Source: Symsagittifera roscoffensis (lineage: Eukaryota; Xenacoelomorpha; Acoela; Convolutidae). Taken from it: a stretch of 64,000 nt of DNA. The position numbers and the translations under genes are program-made. The stretch's first letter is position 1. Each line of letters starts with the position of its first letter. Below, piece by piece: positions 36,201 to 47,937 of the stretch. The notes beneath the pieces were generated by a model. The model was not told the DNA's origin. It searched no databases and saw only the letters and a program-made list of their open reading frames with translations. The DNA lies in NCBI RefSeq assembly GCF_963678635.1, contig NC_087066.1:17667275-17731274 (forward strand), written 5' to 3'.

Positions 36201-39200
36201 TTTGAGCACTTTTATTTGCGATTTAGGTATGAAAAAAAGTGGATAGAATGAAACAAGACTGCTCGTATCAGGGCGAAGCCCTCAATGTTCCGACTGCCTT
36301 TTAAGATTTATGGAGCAGAAAGAACATAGAAAAATTTAAATGAAATAAAATAAAATGAAAATCATCCCCCCACACGCCAATTAAAGTACAAAAGGATAGA
36401 TTTCGTTCCTTGTACAAATCAATTATGGCAAATAAGCTTCGTTCAACCAATTTGGAACTATTTCTAAGACGGATTAAATCTCCGCTTACGCGTTAATAGT
36501 GCGAAATATATCGCGCGTTAATTGTCCCAAATTGGTCAAAATGGCCTAAATGGCAATCTTTAAACCCCCATAACTTTACGAAAAATAATCACAGGTGAAA
36601 TATCTTTTCAAAATTAAGCTCAAAACAACAATAGCTTTCGAATGATATTAAAAAAATTCCGTCGAAAATGGCTAGTTAAAAAGTCGAAAATTGTCTGAAG
36701 AAAAAAAACCCACCCCGAGCACAGATATTCCGTTACTTTCGTATCGAAAGTCGGAACAAAATTACTACGTTGCGTTGCGTAATCACGTAGATTCACTTTA
36801 AAGTAACTCAAAAATAAGTCATTGAGCAATTTGAAGTTACTTTGACATGATATTCCACAAGGAACAAATTTCTGGTCGTATTGTTATTGTACTAATTGCA
36901 TGATGATTTGTTACAAAGTTATGAGTTTGCGGAGATTGGCACAGATTTTGTCCTAATACAAATTTGGTCCTATTTATTTATATAATAGATTTCGTGTCAC
37001 ACAGTTTTCGTCCCATATCCAACATATTTTGTCCTATTTTAGGAAAATTACTGTAATTGCGGATTAAGTAGTTCTCATTAGTGTTAATCGCGTCCCGCTG
37101 TGATTTGAAGCATTGAATTGCTTTGATTATTTATATTGTGAAACGCATTTTTTTTTTTAATTACTTGCTTTTGAAAGCGCACACTTTACAAAAAAAAGGA
37201 CGAAATATGTGTACTCCTAAATTTGTGGGACGAAATCTGTGTACGCTTTGAAATGTGACGAAATCGAATGAAATTAAAATGGGACGAGATCTGTCATAAG
37301 ACGAGATCTGTCACAGCCGTTTGCGAAAGCATTTTCTTCGAACAAGAAAGCTTGCCTTGTTCGATAATAGTTTTTAAATTTTTCAACACATTCTCAAAGA
37401 AGCTAAATTGTTTTCGTCTTTGTGCTATCAAATGTTTGCTCTGCAATTTTTTTCATGGACGAGCGCTGTTATGTCCTTGATTAAGTATTATATGGGCTTT
37501 TTAGCTCAGTTTTCCGGGCGGGGTAATGTTGCATCACCCTTAAGCAATTAGAGTGGATAATGTGCACCTCGAACATCAAAGCTTTCCATCGCGAGGCTCA
37601 GAATTCTTCATTTTACTCCCGCTCCCTAAATCTTGTAAAAAGTTCGCAAAGATTAATACCAAGACTTGTTGCTTTATCATAAATACAGCGGTCGAAGTAT
37701 TCCGTACTACTTGCTCTGCAACCCTTGTTCACATCTGGATTAACATCGTAGTCGATGCACAAAAGTATGCATTTTTTTAAAAACTTTGCTTCGGTCCTAC
37801 ACAATGCAGGGTCTTCCTTGGGAGGGAAGTGCCATACATTTCACCGTAGCCGTTCCCACCTCGAGGAGGCGGATGGCATTGGGAACCCTTCGACCTGGTT
37901 TAAAATTGGAAGGAGAAGCTTACCTCAAAGCGTTTCAGTGATTTCTTCAACTCTCCACTTTCGTTCAGCTCTTCTATCTTCTTGGCATTCTAAAATGTAT
38001 AATTTCAAACAAACCAAAATTAATTGTTAACAAATATGAAAAAATAGCACGTCAGTTCAATGTTTTCAACAAATGACAAAAAAATGCATCTTTTTTTGCA
38101 AAAATGTTAACTTACTCCTAACCAGACTCCGTCGATGAACACCTGTGGGACATCTAACTGACTGCCCCCACCCACTGATGGCAGACTAAGACTATTGTTG
38201 CTCACACTTCCCCCCGTCCCTGTCCCCGTACCTGTCCCTCCCCCTCCACAGGCCTTCATCCTCATCTCGAACTCACTCACATTCTCCTTGCTCAGAAACA
38301 GATCCCTCTCCTCGAATTTCACCCGGTGGTTCATCAGGATTTTGCGCACTGCCAAACACCTGAACAAAACAGTGGGCAAGTTTTTCAGAAGAGTTCAACG
38401 GCAATTTCTTTACTGCTAGTTGAAAAAAGACTCAAACAATTTTAATCAATTTTGTTTCTGTTAAATTCATCCCTAGTATGCTAAATACCAGTTTGATAAT
38501 TGTCCTGAAAAATTTATTCAAATAATTGCCGTTTCTCATAGAAACAGTACCTTCAAACCTTTGACAGAAAAAAAAGGCTAATTGACCGCACAATACAGAA
38601 AAAACGGATTTCTCCAAGTTAAAAAGCGACTAGAAAAAATTGATTTTGTTCTATTTTTCTAACCTGTTTCCGACCTCGGGAATAATTCCATTAGATGTTG
38701 TGTACAATACCACTCTTCCCTCTTCGTCTGGGAACACTAGGGTGGAGTTCTTGCCCTGGTCACTTCTGATTTTGGCCTTCTTTAAAAGACACCACCATCA
38801 GGAGTTTGGATATTATGTGATCATTTTGTATCAAAAATTCAGAGGGATTGAAAAAAAAGTTGATTCTAGAGATTTGTATTCATTCTTTTGACAGTTTTTT
38901 TTTCTATTCATAGTTTTCGAAATTATGACATTGAAGTTAAACTGATAGTAACCTGTTGTTTTTGACAACAAGAGTTGTTTTTGACAATAGTAATTTATAT
39001 ACCATATAATTTATTTAAATACCTTTATAAAACTAATAAAAACTTGAGAAAACCTTCTTCATGAAAATTTCAATCTAACATAAAAAATGACCACTTTTAT
39101 TCATCATAGTTTACCGTCTCAATATCTGGCTCGTAGTTGAACGCAATCAGCGCCGTCCTCACTTTATTCTGCACTCCCCTTATGGTCCCCTTGTGACTCA

Positions 39201-41842
39201 CAATCCCCTTGCCCTCCGCCGACCCAGACCCTGGACTGGTCCAGGTTCGAACCCCGCTCACTCCGGGATCCATAACTGAACTACTTCGGCTTAGACTCCC
39301 CGAGTTTAGAGACGAGCGGTCCTCTTCGGTTAAATTGTCTGAAGCATAGCCGCTGCTAGATTCAGTCCATATATGGACATTACTTCCGCTTCCGAATGAA
39401 TCGGACAAATTATTCCGGTCTTTGTCGCTCGTCAGTTTTTGTGGCCCAGTCGTGGAGTTAGCTGCTTGGAAGTAAATCACAGGCGTGGAAGTCGTGTGAG
39501 GATTCTGATTGGTCGGCGGTTTGCGCTTTGTGGTGCCGGTTTGTGACTGGTTGCTTTGGAAGATCATGAAGCTGGTAGGCAGTTGGTCTGGTTTTGAATT
39601 TTGATCAGAGGAAGACTAAAAAATTAACTAGCTTTAAAATCGATAATCGATAACTTTATTTTAAAATTTTTATTTAAAATTTTTATTTAAAAAAAATTGC
39701 GTTGAAAATAATAAGAAAAAAAGGTTCGGTAGATAGGAAGCAGTGTCTTGCAAAAAAAGAACTGCTCGTATCAGGGCAAAGACCTGAATGTCCCAACTGT
39801 CCATAAAATGGTCTCGAATATTTTTGGTTATTGAATTATTGACAAACTATGATTTTTAGGCGGATAATATTACACAGAGGCAAAGCGGAGCTTCCAATCA
39901 CTTGTTACACCACAAAAATAGCATTGCAAGCTAGAAGATCGGAAAACAAAAAAGAACCACTATCTTCAACGAAAATGGAAAAATTTTCAAAGAAACCACA
40001 ATTAAAAACTTTAAGATGCTTGGAATGATGTTCTATTTGCGGAAAACACGTCCAGAAACATATTCAACGGCGTTTAATGAATATTCAAAAACAATTATCA
40101 GGCGAAAACAAAATTGTTGTCATGAAAATTTTGAACAATTAATTCTATTTTGAGATTTTTAACGTTTTGTGCGATCCGGCAGAAAGCATACAAGTTATGT
40201 TTCCTTCAAACGACCCAAAATTAGGTTAATAAGTTGACATAAAATCCGAAATATTTAAGGCCACAAAAATTTTTAAGCAAAAAAAAACAAAAAGAGAAAA
40301 TATGCGAAGTCAAGTTTAGTAGAATTACAAATTGCAGGAGTAAATGAAAACATAGAAAGCAACTACAATGAAAACTGCATACGGCAAAAAATTCTAAGAT
40401 GTGGCAACTAAGCTGACAAAGCATCAGCAGACAAATAATAGTCCGACAATTTTTTTGAAACTGAATATTTCCCGTTTGAAACAACAAGCCCTGGTCAGAT
40501 TGGAACTCAGAACCTTTGCCGTCCCAGGCGTATTTGTTACCTCCAGACTAAGGATGCCGGAGACGCTTAGAAATTTGAATTCATTATGAACCAAAAGATT
40601 ATGTTAAACAAGTTGTTAGCTCGAAAAAATTCTATAACCCGATTTGATAACGCTTGGTAATCACAAGTGTAAGGAGTTGTGTATGAAATTAATAAGACCA
40701 ATTAGCTTGCCTTAATTGAATTTGGAACAATTTTGTGGCGCTGGATAATAAGCCACGCGTCAATATTGTGCGTAATCTTTTCAGCATCAAAGTATTACAG
40801 CGCTCGTATAGTCACGTTAGTATGGTAGTGAGCGGTTAAAACGGCTAAGAAGTCAGGGCAGAGCTAAGAACTAAGTGCGCCTCTACCTCCTGGAACACAA
40901 AGATCCATAGATCGATCCTCCGAGAGAAATATTTTGAGCGTTGGTCTCAAATACTAAGCCACCCCGAGCATACATGTATTCCTTACCTTCTTCGAAAGTC
41001 GGAACAATAAAAAAAAACGTTTCAGCAGATAAGAGGTAGTATCTTTTACCTTCTCATTTTGCAAATTTAGTTCTGTTACATTTGTATCCTATAGATAGAT
41101 AAAGGCCCACCGGCGTGCCCAAAAACTTCCTGGGAACTTTTTTTCGTCGATAGACATTTTAGCGAATAAAAACTAGTTTAGTTACAAAAATGAGTAGTTT
41201 CTAAGCCCAACTGACTTTGTTATGTTGGTTTGATCTCGGCAATGTCTGGCTCTTCTGTTCTCCTGTGACCTGACTTGACCTTTGATTGGGGTCACCATTT
41301 GCCATGGTTCCCTTGAGAGGCACTTTTGTAGTCACTGTCTCAGAGGTCAACTGCGAGATCTGCGAGTGGAATCAGAGACAGTTGTTTAGGCTGTGATATG
41401 AAAAAGGTTAGAAATACTTCAATCTTCGGAAATGAACTCGTATCTTCCTATACATCATGCAGGTATGTTTATTGACCACAAAAAAAGCTGAAATATTTGT
41501 ATTTTTTGTTAATTTTGCTGAACAGTTTTTTGTGACTTATTGTGCTGAAAATGACACCTGTTAAACTTTATCTTTGATAATCCAGTATTTTACCTGTACT
41601 GAAGTCAAACTCCTGTTCACGATTTCCACATTATTCGTTTTCTGATCTCCACAGCCTCCGAAGTTGTTCACCTGCTTCACTTGTTTGTTCATACTTCCAC
41701 CAACAGCAGAAGTGGAAGAAGACGAAGGACTATTATCACTCTTCTCGTGCTTGATTTGGTCCACGTGTTTTTTGTGGAACTCGGCTATTTTGGCACGATG
41801 CTCCTGCAGCTGTTCAGTCGTTATTCCAGTATCAATCACCAT
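33284..41842 (-). CDS. GRXCR1: GRXCR1-like glutaredoxin-domain cysteine-rich protein, 7 exons, about 503 aa
   Basis: Exons in transcript order: 41842-41594, 41359-41216 (tentative), 39615-39115, 38779-38664 (or from 38755), 38359-38116, 37989-37924, 33475-33284. All phases fit and the sum is 504 codons. The start ATG has an in-frame TAA just upstream. Exon 3 has GTIRGVQNKVRTALIAF, exon 4 VVLYTTSNGIIP, exon 5 VRKILMNHRVKFEERDLFLS and PQVFIDGVWLG, exon 6 LNESGELKKSL, and the last exon four Cys-pair motifs. This is the GRXCR1 architecture: Ser-rich N-terminus, glutaredoxin-like fold at roughly residues 320-440, Cys-rich zinc-binding tail at 441-503. In vertebrates the protein acts at actin-rich stereocilia of sensory hair cells. 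The glutaredoxin CPxC centre is absent (TTSNGIIP), so thiol-disulfide chemistry is unlikely. A Gly/Thr linker of about 30 residues interrupts the fold. The last intron (4.4 kb) spans the edge of the B duplication. Human GRXCR1 is about 290 aa; the extra length is N-terminal and linker. Confidence 0.85.
35060..35235 (-). repeat. tRNA-derived SINE (copy in B2)
   Basis: Duplicate of 29450-29625 produced by the 5.6 kb duplication, lying in the last intron of the GRXCR1-like gene. Confidence 0.6.
36254..36758 (-). mobile_element. Hairpin-ended 0.5 kb nonautonomous element, copy 1
   Basis: Begins caagactgctcgtatcaggg with a small hairpin (cagggc-gaag-ccct) and a gttccgac, and ends cgaaagtcggaaca. 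The interior carries conserved blocks (cgcgttaat, ccaaattgg, a T-rich block and ccgagcaca). Same family at 53964-54460, 58343-58845, 48120-48574 (one end truncated) and probably 39758-41006. Inside a GRXCR1-like intron. Confidence 0.75.
36937..37318. mobile_element. Candidate 380 bp MITE with gacgaaatctgt-type inverted ends
   Basis: The left end reads cacagattttgtccta and repeats the tttgtccta theme; the right end repeats gacgaaatctgtg and gacgagatctgtc, its complement, several times. The ends could fold back on each other. No clear target duplication found. In the last intron of the GRXCR1-like gene. Confidence 0.5.
38205..38250 (-). repeat. In-exon minisatellite coding a Gly-Thr run
   Basis: Variants of the 6-mer gtccct/gtcccc on the + strand code for alternating Gly and Thr (GGGGTGTGTGTGG) in exon 5 of the GRXCR1-like gene. 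It sits between the MRMKAC helix and the PQVFIDG strand of the glutaredoxin-like fold. Confidence 0.8.
39758..41006 (-). mobile_element. Probable longer copy of the hairpin-ended element, with nested SINE
   Basis: Left end actgctcgtatcagggc with the hairpin; right end cgaaagtcggaaca preceded by ccccgagcatac, as in the 0.5 kb copies. The interior is longer and different, and holds a SINE-like segment at about 40398-40575. Treating both ends as one element is an inference; they could be two fragments. In an intron of the GRXCR1-like gene. Confidence 0.45.
40398..40575 (-). repeat. SINE-like repeat
   Basis: Starts gtggcaactaagctgacaaa and contains ccgacaatttttttgaaac, then a tRNA-like part (complement: A-box-like tagtctggaggtaac, B-box-like gttctgagttccaatc). 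Close relatives at 49615-49790 and 59490-59650, more distant at 13670-13790. Confidence 0.55.
41216..41359 (-). CDS. Tentative exon 2 of the GRXCR1-like gene
   Basis: A 48-codon open frame (ISQLTSETVTTKVPLKGTMA ... NQHNK) with acceptor ctcgcag and donor aaa/gtcagt, both phase 0. It fits exactly between exons 1 and 3. It is clearly more GC-rich than its surroundings, Ser/Thr/Gln-rich like the neighbouring exons, and has no family match. A cag/gtcaca donor further inside would give a shorter version. Confidence 0.45.
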
Positions 41843-43550
41843 CGTCAAAACTTAAGTTATGATTCTTATGATTTTTAAAAAACACACTAGTTATCTGGTT
41901 ATTAATACTCAATATTTCTAAAAAATCAATTTCTCGTTTAAGCGTGTCTCGAAAAAGGAGCCGCTATTGATCTAGAAAGAAATATAAAATATCTGAATTT
42001 TTGAACAAAGAATTTTACTGTTTTACAAGGTTGTCAAAACCATTGATTCGTTCACCACTATAGAGGCGTGCTGCAAATTTGGAAAAATTGTAGAAAAACT
42101 GAGTTTATGTGGAAAAATGGGAAAAACGTGGAAAACTGGTTCTACAAATAGGTATCGGGGAAAAATTTGACCAGTTAGAGGAAAAGGCAGGTGACAAATA
42201 ACAATCAGACTGCTAGGCACAATTAGAAAACAAGGCGAAATTCTACGGCACCAGTCGTAAAGTTCTGCCAAACGTTTCATCGCCCCAATAAACACATTGT
42301 TTGCAAAGACAGTATAACCAAAATGCTGTAAACATTATTGTACAACAAACCGCTTTCGGCGTTTTTTTTTCAAAATGCATTTTTTAAAACCAAAATCAAC
42401 TTGATAGATTTCTTTTCTCACTTAAAAAATCCATATGAGATTCTTTCAACCAGAAACGCAAACTGGTACTTTAAAGTGGCAAAAAACGGAAGCATCTGAC
42501 TTTGGTATTTTTAAAACCAAATTTCCAATAATTTGCTTCACAAGTTGCTATATATTTTTTTGACTATAATATAAGTATTAATGACGTTGTGGTATTGTGA
42601 GAAAAACAATGAAGGTTTAAACCACAAACTTCAATATCTGGAGAGTTCAGCAGCATTTTTTGGTTTCTCAATTTTTTTCCGAAATCATACAACTTCGATG
42701 CCTTATCAAACCTATCTAAAATTTTAATCAAAGCTGTAGCTGATAAAAGTTTTTAGTTTTTTTTCCCAGTTTTTCGGTACAACAAAAACACGTCAAATGG
42801 TGTAGTGTCAGAATGGATTCCTTTTAATTTTCATTCGAATTCAAATATAGTTTTTTTAAAAATCTTATTCCGACTACATAAGTACGTAAATGTTATAACC
42901 ACATGTATTTGGGTGTCTTTTTTTCCGCGTAAACCCAGGCACTATAACATATTGATATATCCTATTGAATCTGTTCCGATAGTGAATAGATCTGCACTGA
43001 TAAATTTAAATTTTTTGACTATTATTCCACAAGAGAATAGACCACTGGAGAATCCCTGTTGTGCCTATGGTTAAGATATACATGTAGTATTTGGCTATTT
43101 TTTGGGGCAGAGTTTTGTTGCCACACTATCAAGCAACGAGTACAATTAATGGTGGGCCTCAAACAACCGGCTTCTCCGTGGCTAGGCGGAGAGGTACCCG
43201 TTTCACCTCCACTAACATTTCAGAAACGCTTCCCCGATATCGCGAAAAAACGTCCGAATTATTTTTCAAAGCAATTTCAATCTTTGAAGCCGAATTTTTC
43301 TATCAAAAACTTTCATCTGGGTGCGTGAGAATTTGGGCAAAAAAAGAGAATGCGGATTTGAATGCGCCATTTTTAGTATATGTTCTGGTTTACTTTGCGT
43401 CACTATTAAATCCGTAGGCTTATTCACCTCAGCGACAAAGGAAAGCAACTATGGTAAAAAGTTTTCTTCATGCAAGTTTGGATAAATCAGAAAACCTTAG
43501 CATTGTCAAATAATCAGTTTTGACTTTTTGATCTTTAAGTAAAAATTTTA
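41843..43550. other. 5' flank of the GRXCR1-like gene; no gene recognised
   Basis: AT-rich. ORFs of 90-108 codons occur on the + strand between 42805 and 43417, overlap one another in different frames and match nothing known. The block 43126-43230 is unusually C- and G-rich for this window. Promoter elements cannot be identified. Confidence 0.4.
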
Positions 43551-43735
43551 CCACAAAAGCGAAGCTGCGCTTCGCAAACATTATCGAGAACACGACAAAA
43601 AAAACAGCTCTAGGATTATAAAAAGTGCAATAAGAGAACGTAAATATAGGCGACGTTTCAGACTCGAACCTACGACCTACTTCGACCTGGCAAGTATGAG
43701 TCTCACGCACTAACCACTCAGCCACGGACGCTCAA
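43551..43735 (-). repeat. tRNA-derived SINE with recognisable A and B boxes
   Basis: The - strand reads agcgtccgtggctgagtggt (A box) from 43733, and B box ggttcgagtc at 43670-43661. The spacing and a long variable region resemble a leucine- or serine-type tRNA; the anticodon position would be CAT. The body ends with the palindrome gcgaagctgcgcttcgc near 43559-43575. The 3' acceptor strand does not pair well, so it is not a working tRNA. Confidence 0.7.
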
Positions 43736-44074
43736 ATCATCATAAGCACTAGCCACAAATAAAGCCGAGAACAGATGCTATAAAAATTCCAATGCTACGG
43801 ATCGTAATCAAATGTTTAGCGTTTATGTGAAAGCTTGATTTTCCATTTCACTATACATGATTACAAATGAAATTAGAAAATTCTTCTTTTTTTGCACTTT
43901 TTTAAAATCAATTTTGCCTAATTTCTGGTCTGGTAACGTTATTCTCAGCTGGTAAAATAAGTATCACTAAGTGCAATTTAAAAAAGGGAAAACCATGATA
44001 TTAAATCACTGTCCAAATAGAGTGTTCAAATTTCAAAAACTGAAAACGCTAGTTGGTTGAAAAAACTATATTTT

Positions 44075-44759
44075 TTAAACTGTTAATGATAGAATCAATT
44101 TGAGAAAAAAGCTGTTTAAAACAAAAAAAAATAGTTGCCCACAATAAAAAAAAACAATCCAGCAGAAAGCAGACTTTTTAGTTTTCGTTATGCGATAAAA
44201 CGAACGTACTCTTATAAGGTCGAAAGCCTTCTACAACTGACATTTCCGATGGAACTGAGCTTAATTGAGAATTCTGAATAAAATGGTATTGTCTAATTCC
44301 GCTAGGGTCTACAATTTTTTAAATTAATTCCATTTTGAAGTAATTTCTGCTGCGATATTTGAGTTTTTAATATTGGTGCGCTTTTTGTCTTCAGTTTAAC
44401 AAACGAATCTGTCGATTGTTTAAACTGTTAATAATAGAATCAATTTGAGAAAAAGGTTGTTTAAAACAAAAAAAAATAGTTGCCCACAATAAAAAAAAAC
44501 AATCCAGCAGAAAGCAGACTTTTTAGTTTTCGTTATGCAATAAAACGAACGTATTTTATAAGGTCGAAAGCCTTCTACAACTGACATTTCCAATGGAACT
44601 GAGCTTAATTGAGAATTCTGAATAAACTGATATTATGTAAGTCCGCTAGGGTCTACAATTTTTTAAATAAATTCCATTTGGAAGTAATTTCGGCTGCGAT
44701 ATTTGCGTTTTTAATGTTGGTGCGCTTTTTGTCTTCAGTTTAACAAACGAATGTGTCGA
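44075..44759 (+). repeat. Tandem duplication of about 345 bp (44075-44419 and 44420-44759)
   Basis: Both copies start ttaaactgttaa and carry the blocks ttgcccacaataaaa, ccagcagaaagcagac and ggtcgaaagccttctac. Divergence is about 5 %. No ORF is preserved. The copies end near aaacgaat(c/g)tgtcga. Confidence 0.85.
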
Positions 44760-46553
44760 AAAATTGTCCTGAAGTCAGAACAAAACACGCGACTCATGGC
44801 ACTTAACATTCAGTTTACTAACTCAATTTAAAAAAGGGTTCACATTTCAAAAGTTTTCACTTTCTTAATTCAGAAGCAGCAACTTAACTTGAACTCAAAT
44901 TAACTAATCCCCATTAAACCTTCTTCGGTTGAAATTTTCAATAAAAAACGGGGCATTGAAATAAGAACAAATGATTCAGCTGAAGATAATTTTGTCTCAT
45001 TATAATACATTCTACGAACTGTTTTTATAATAAGTAATTTTTTAACACAAGGGCCAAGCAGCACTTTTTAGCTCTTGCGACACAAAAATGCATGCCAGAA
45101 AATCTTCTGTATGATCTGTTTTTGACATATGCTCATTTGGTGGTACTTTTCAAAAATGGGAGCTTTTTATCAGAAATTTTCTTCAAGAAAAACACAAAAA
45201 TTGCTGTGAGTATATGCAAAAGGAAACAAAGAAATTTTCGCTTTCTTGACTGAGTGAATTGAGTGATTTTTTAAATTGATTTCATCAAACAAAAAGGGAA
45301 ATCAAATAACAGCAAAATAAAAATTAGCATGTTGAAAAGGTGTAAATCAAAAAAAAAATGCGCTGTGAAGTTAGGCCGGCATTAAAATAGGAGAATTCAA
45401 AATCATCAGCAGAAAATTAGTCTCAAAACTTTACACAGAAGCGAAGTTTAGCTTCGCACCACTTGCGATACAAAAAAAGAAACACGCTGTCGAAGAAAAA
45501 ATCTTTAATGTCCAAAAAACTAGATCTATCTAAATGAATAAAGCTGGCTTTGAAACGTGCCAAAAAATTGAAATGTAAAATTAGCATCAAAAGAAAACTT
45601 ACAAGCTACAATAAAGCTAAAAATGCTTTAGCAGAAACCCATTAAGCTGAAAAAAATTCAAAATTTGAAATTTTGTATTAATTCCCCCTCAACCTCATCA
45701 CACACACACAAACAAAAACAAAGTTTATTTGTAGGTGAAATGAAACAATATGATGTTATTGAGCCGATATTATATAGGCCAAACATATTACGCCGAAAAA
45801 AAACAAACATGCAAAAAAATCAAGAAAATTTAAGACTAATAAAAAGTTATTTATCCCCCTGACCTCCAAGTACACATGAACAATCAATTTTTCTCTTTGA
45901 ATGACGCAAAATAATTAAGCCGAAAAAAAGGGAAAAAAGCAAAAAAAAATAAACAATTCAAGACCAATAAACTGTTATTTTGTGCCCCTCACCTTCAAAA
46001 CACATACACGCAAAAAAAATAATAATTAGAGGCCACTAAGTTGATAAGAAGTTCGAAATTTATCGAGACAAAAAAAAATTTAAAAATGAAGTTTTTACAA
46101 ATCGATTTGGCAAAATTACAAACGTAAAAACAATCGAAAAGGACAGCTATTTAAAAAATTAGTATGCACTTAACCGGTGCATGGTAGCATTTTAGAAGCA
46201 GTAGTTTTGTTGCTAATAGGGGTAAAAAAGCCTAGTACCGATTGCAATACCCTTGCTTATCGCAAGGAAAACAATTTACATACACTAGTTTGAGTTCTAG
46301 ATATACCATGCAGTAGTAACTAGTACCCCAGAATGCGGTAGAGATAAATGAGTTTTTATGAAATTGGGAATGTCAGCATCATGATTCGACTGATTTTGTT
46401 AAACTAGTGGTTAAACTGAAAAAGAAAGTATATAAATCGATTTGATACCGCTTGCTAATTGCAAGCACAGTCAATGATTATTTTTCACAATCTACTGGAA
46501 ATTTTTCCCTTGGTTCAATCTTTGGGCCCTTTCCCCGGTGAAAAAATTAAACG

Positions 46554-46988
46554 AAGCCAACTGACAGTTGGAAAAGAGTAATGAACGGAAAAAAACCCTA
46601 TTTTCGAAAAAAAATCTATTTTCGAACTATAAAGAAAAATTTTATGAACCCTAAAGTCCTTTGATTTCTACGAACAATTTATGAACAGTGCTTTTCTGAT
46701 AAAAATTCTATCAAAAGGTAAAATTTTCCTTTCGCTCTGAAATCTGATATTTGAATTCCATCTTCAAAATAAGAAGCTCATCACATTTTTTGTGACCTTT
46801 ACATTATTACTATTGATAGTAAAATTTGCTTTCTTTTTAAAGAAAAAAACTGAATTGACCTTTAAAAACTATAAAAACGAAAAACAAAACAACGAAAAAT
46901 CAAAATTGGGCTTGAACAATTTTTAAAAATTTTTGCTGAAAAAAAATCACCAAGACCTATAAAGTACTCATTACCTTCATTACTTGTT
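46554..46988 (+). repeat. 450 bp dispersed repeat, copy
   Basis: Starts aagccaactgacagttggaa and ends near accttcattactt. It carries the family landmarks tgtgacctttac and the cctataaa-(g)agt block. Diverged from the 16596 and 52480 copies. Confidence 0.6.
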
Positions 46989-47937
46989 CAGAATGAATTA
47001 CGAGTAAACAATTTTTACCCATGAAAATAATAAAAAAACACTAGTAAGCGAGAAAAGGAAAAAGAAAATGGTTTATCCATCAGAACCGCTATCCCGAAAG
47101 ATTTAAGCAACTTTGCTTAACTGGTTGTTAACCCTAAAACAATTATGTCTGAATTTAGCAAGTAGGGACTAATATTTCAGTTAATTTATTTTATGAACAT
47201 AGACAATATAATTGAAACAGTGTTGAGCTCAAGGCAGAAAAATTTATTGACTTTCCAAAAACTTCAATTTTTGAGTGTTCGCCAAAAAACTTTTGCGTTT
47301 TGCAGAATTTGAATGATTGCATTTTTATCTAAACTGAAACAAAAAACTGATTTAAGAAACCTCGATCGATTGATAATTATCTAAATCCGCTGAAATTTCC
47401 GAAAATTACAAGGTAGTTTTGAAACACAGTGGGAAAGCGGAGCTTTGCACCACTTGCGTTACAAATTAAATTTAAAAAAAAAATTGTCGGAAAAAAAAGA
47501 AAAAAGTTAAAAAATAGATGAACCAAATTTTTGTGTGTGTCTCGATAAAAGACAACCAGGGACCCAGCTAAAGCTGGAAGTACGTGTTTAATAATTTTTG
47601 AAAATGTTATACTGCTGCTGGATGAATTGGGTAATTTCAAAAATTGGACTTTGTTCAAAATCTTCGTTATTCTCTACTAGAATAAATGAGAATGACCATT
47701 TTTGAGGCATATGAATTTTCCCAAGAAGGTAGCATTTCTCTTACAAAAAAAAGATTCCCCATTTCTGCAAGAGAAATTCTTGCATCCTGATCTTTCCATC
47801 GAAATTTTTATCTCAGATTTGATAGGGTAGTTTTTGAGAAAATTTAAAATATTTGCCAATAAACTGTAAAAAATTCCTTCTGATTTTTCTAAGATAAATT
47901 TGTCTATAAAAATTGGGCATAGAAAAGTATCAACAGA

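Noticed and set aside
43091-43417. 108-codon + strand ORF as a gene
   Set aside because: Overlapped by an 89-codon ORF in another frame; no recognised motif, and no splice partner or polyadenylation signal nearby.
43650-43733. Functional tRNA gene on the - strand
   Set aside because: A and B boxes are good but the acceptor ends do not pair, and the same head recurs in decayed repeats, so it is a SINE head.
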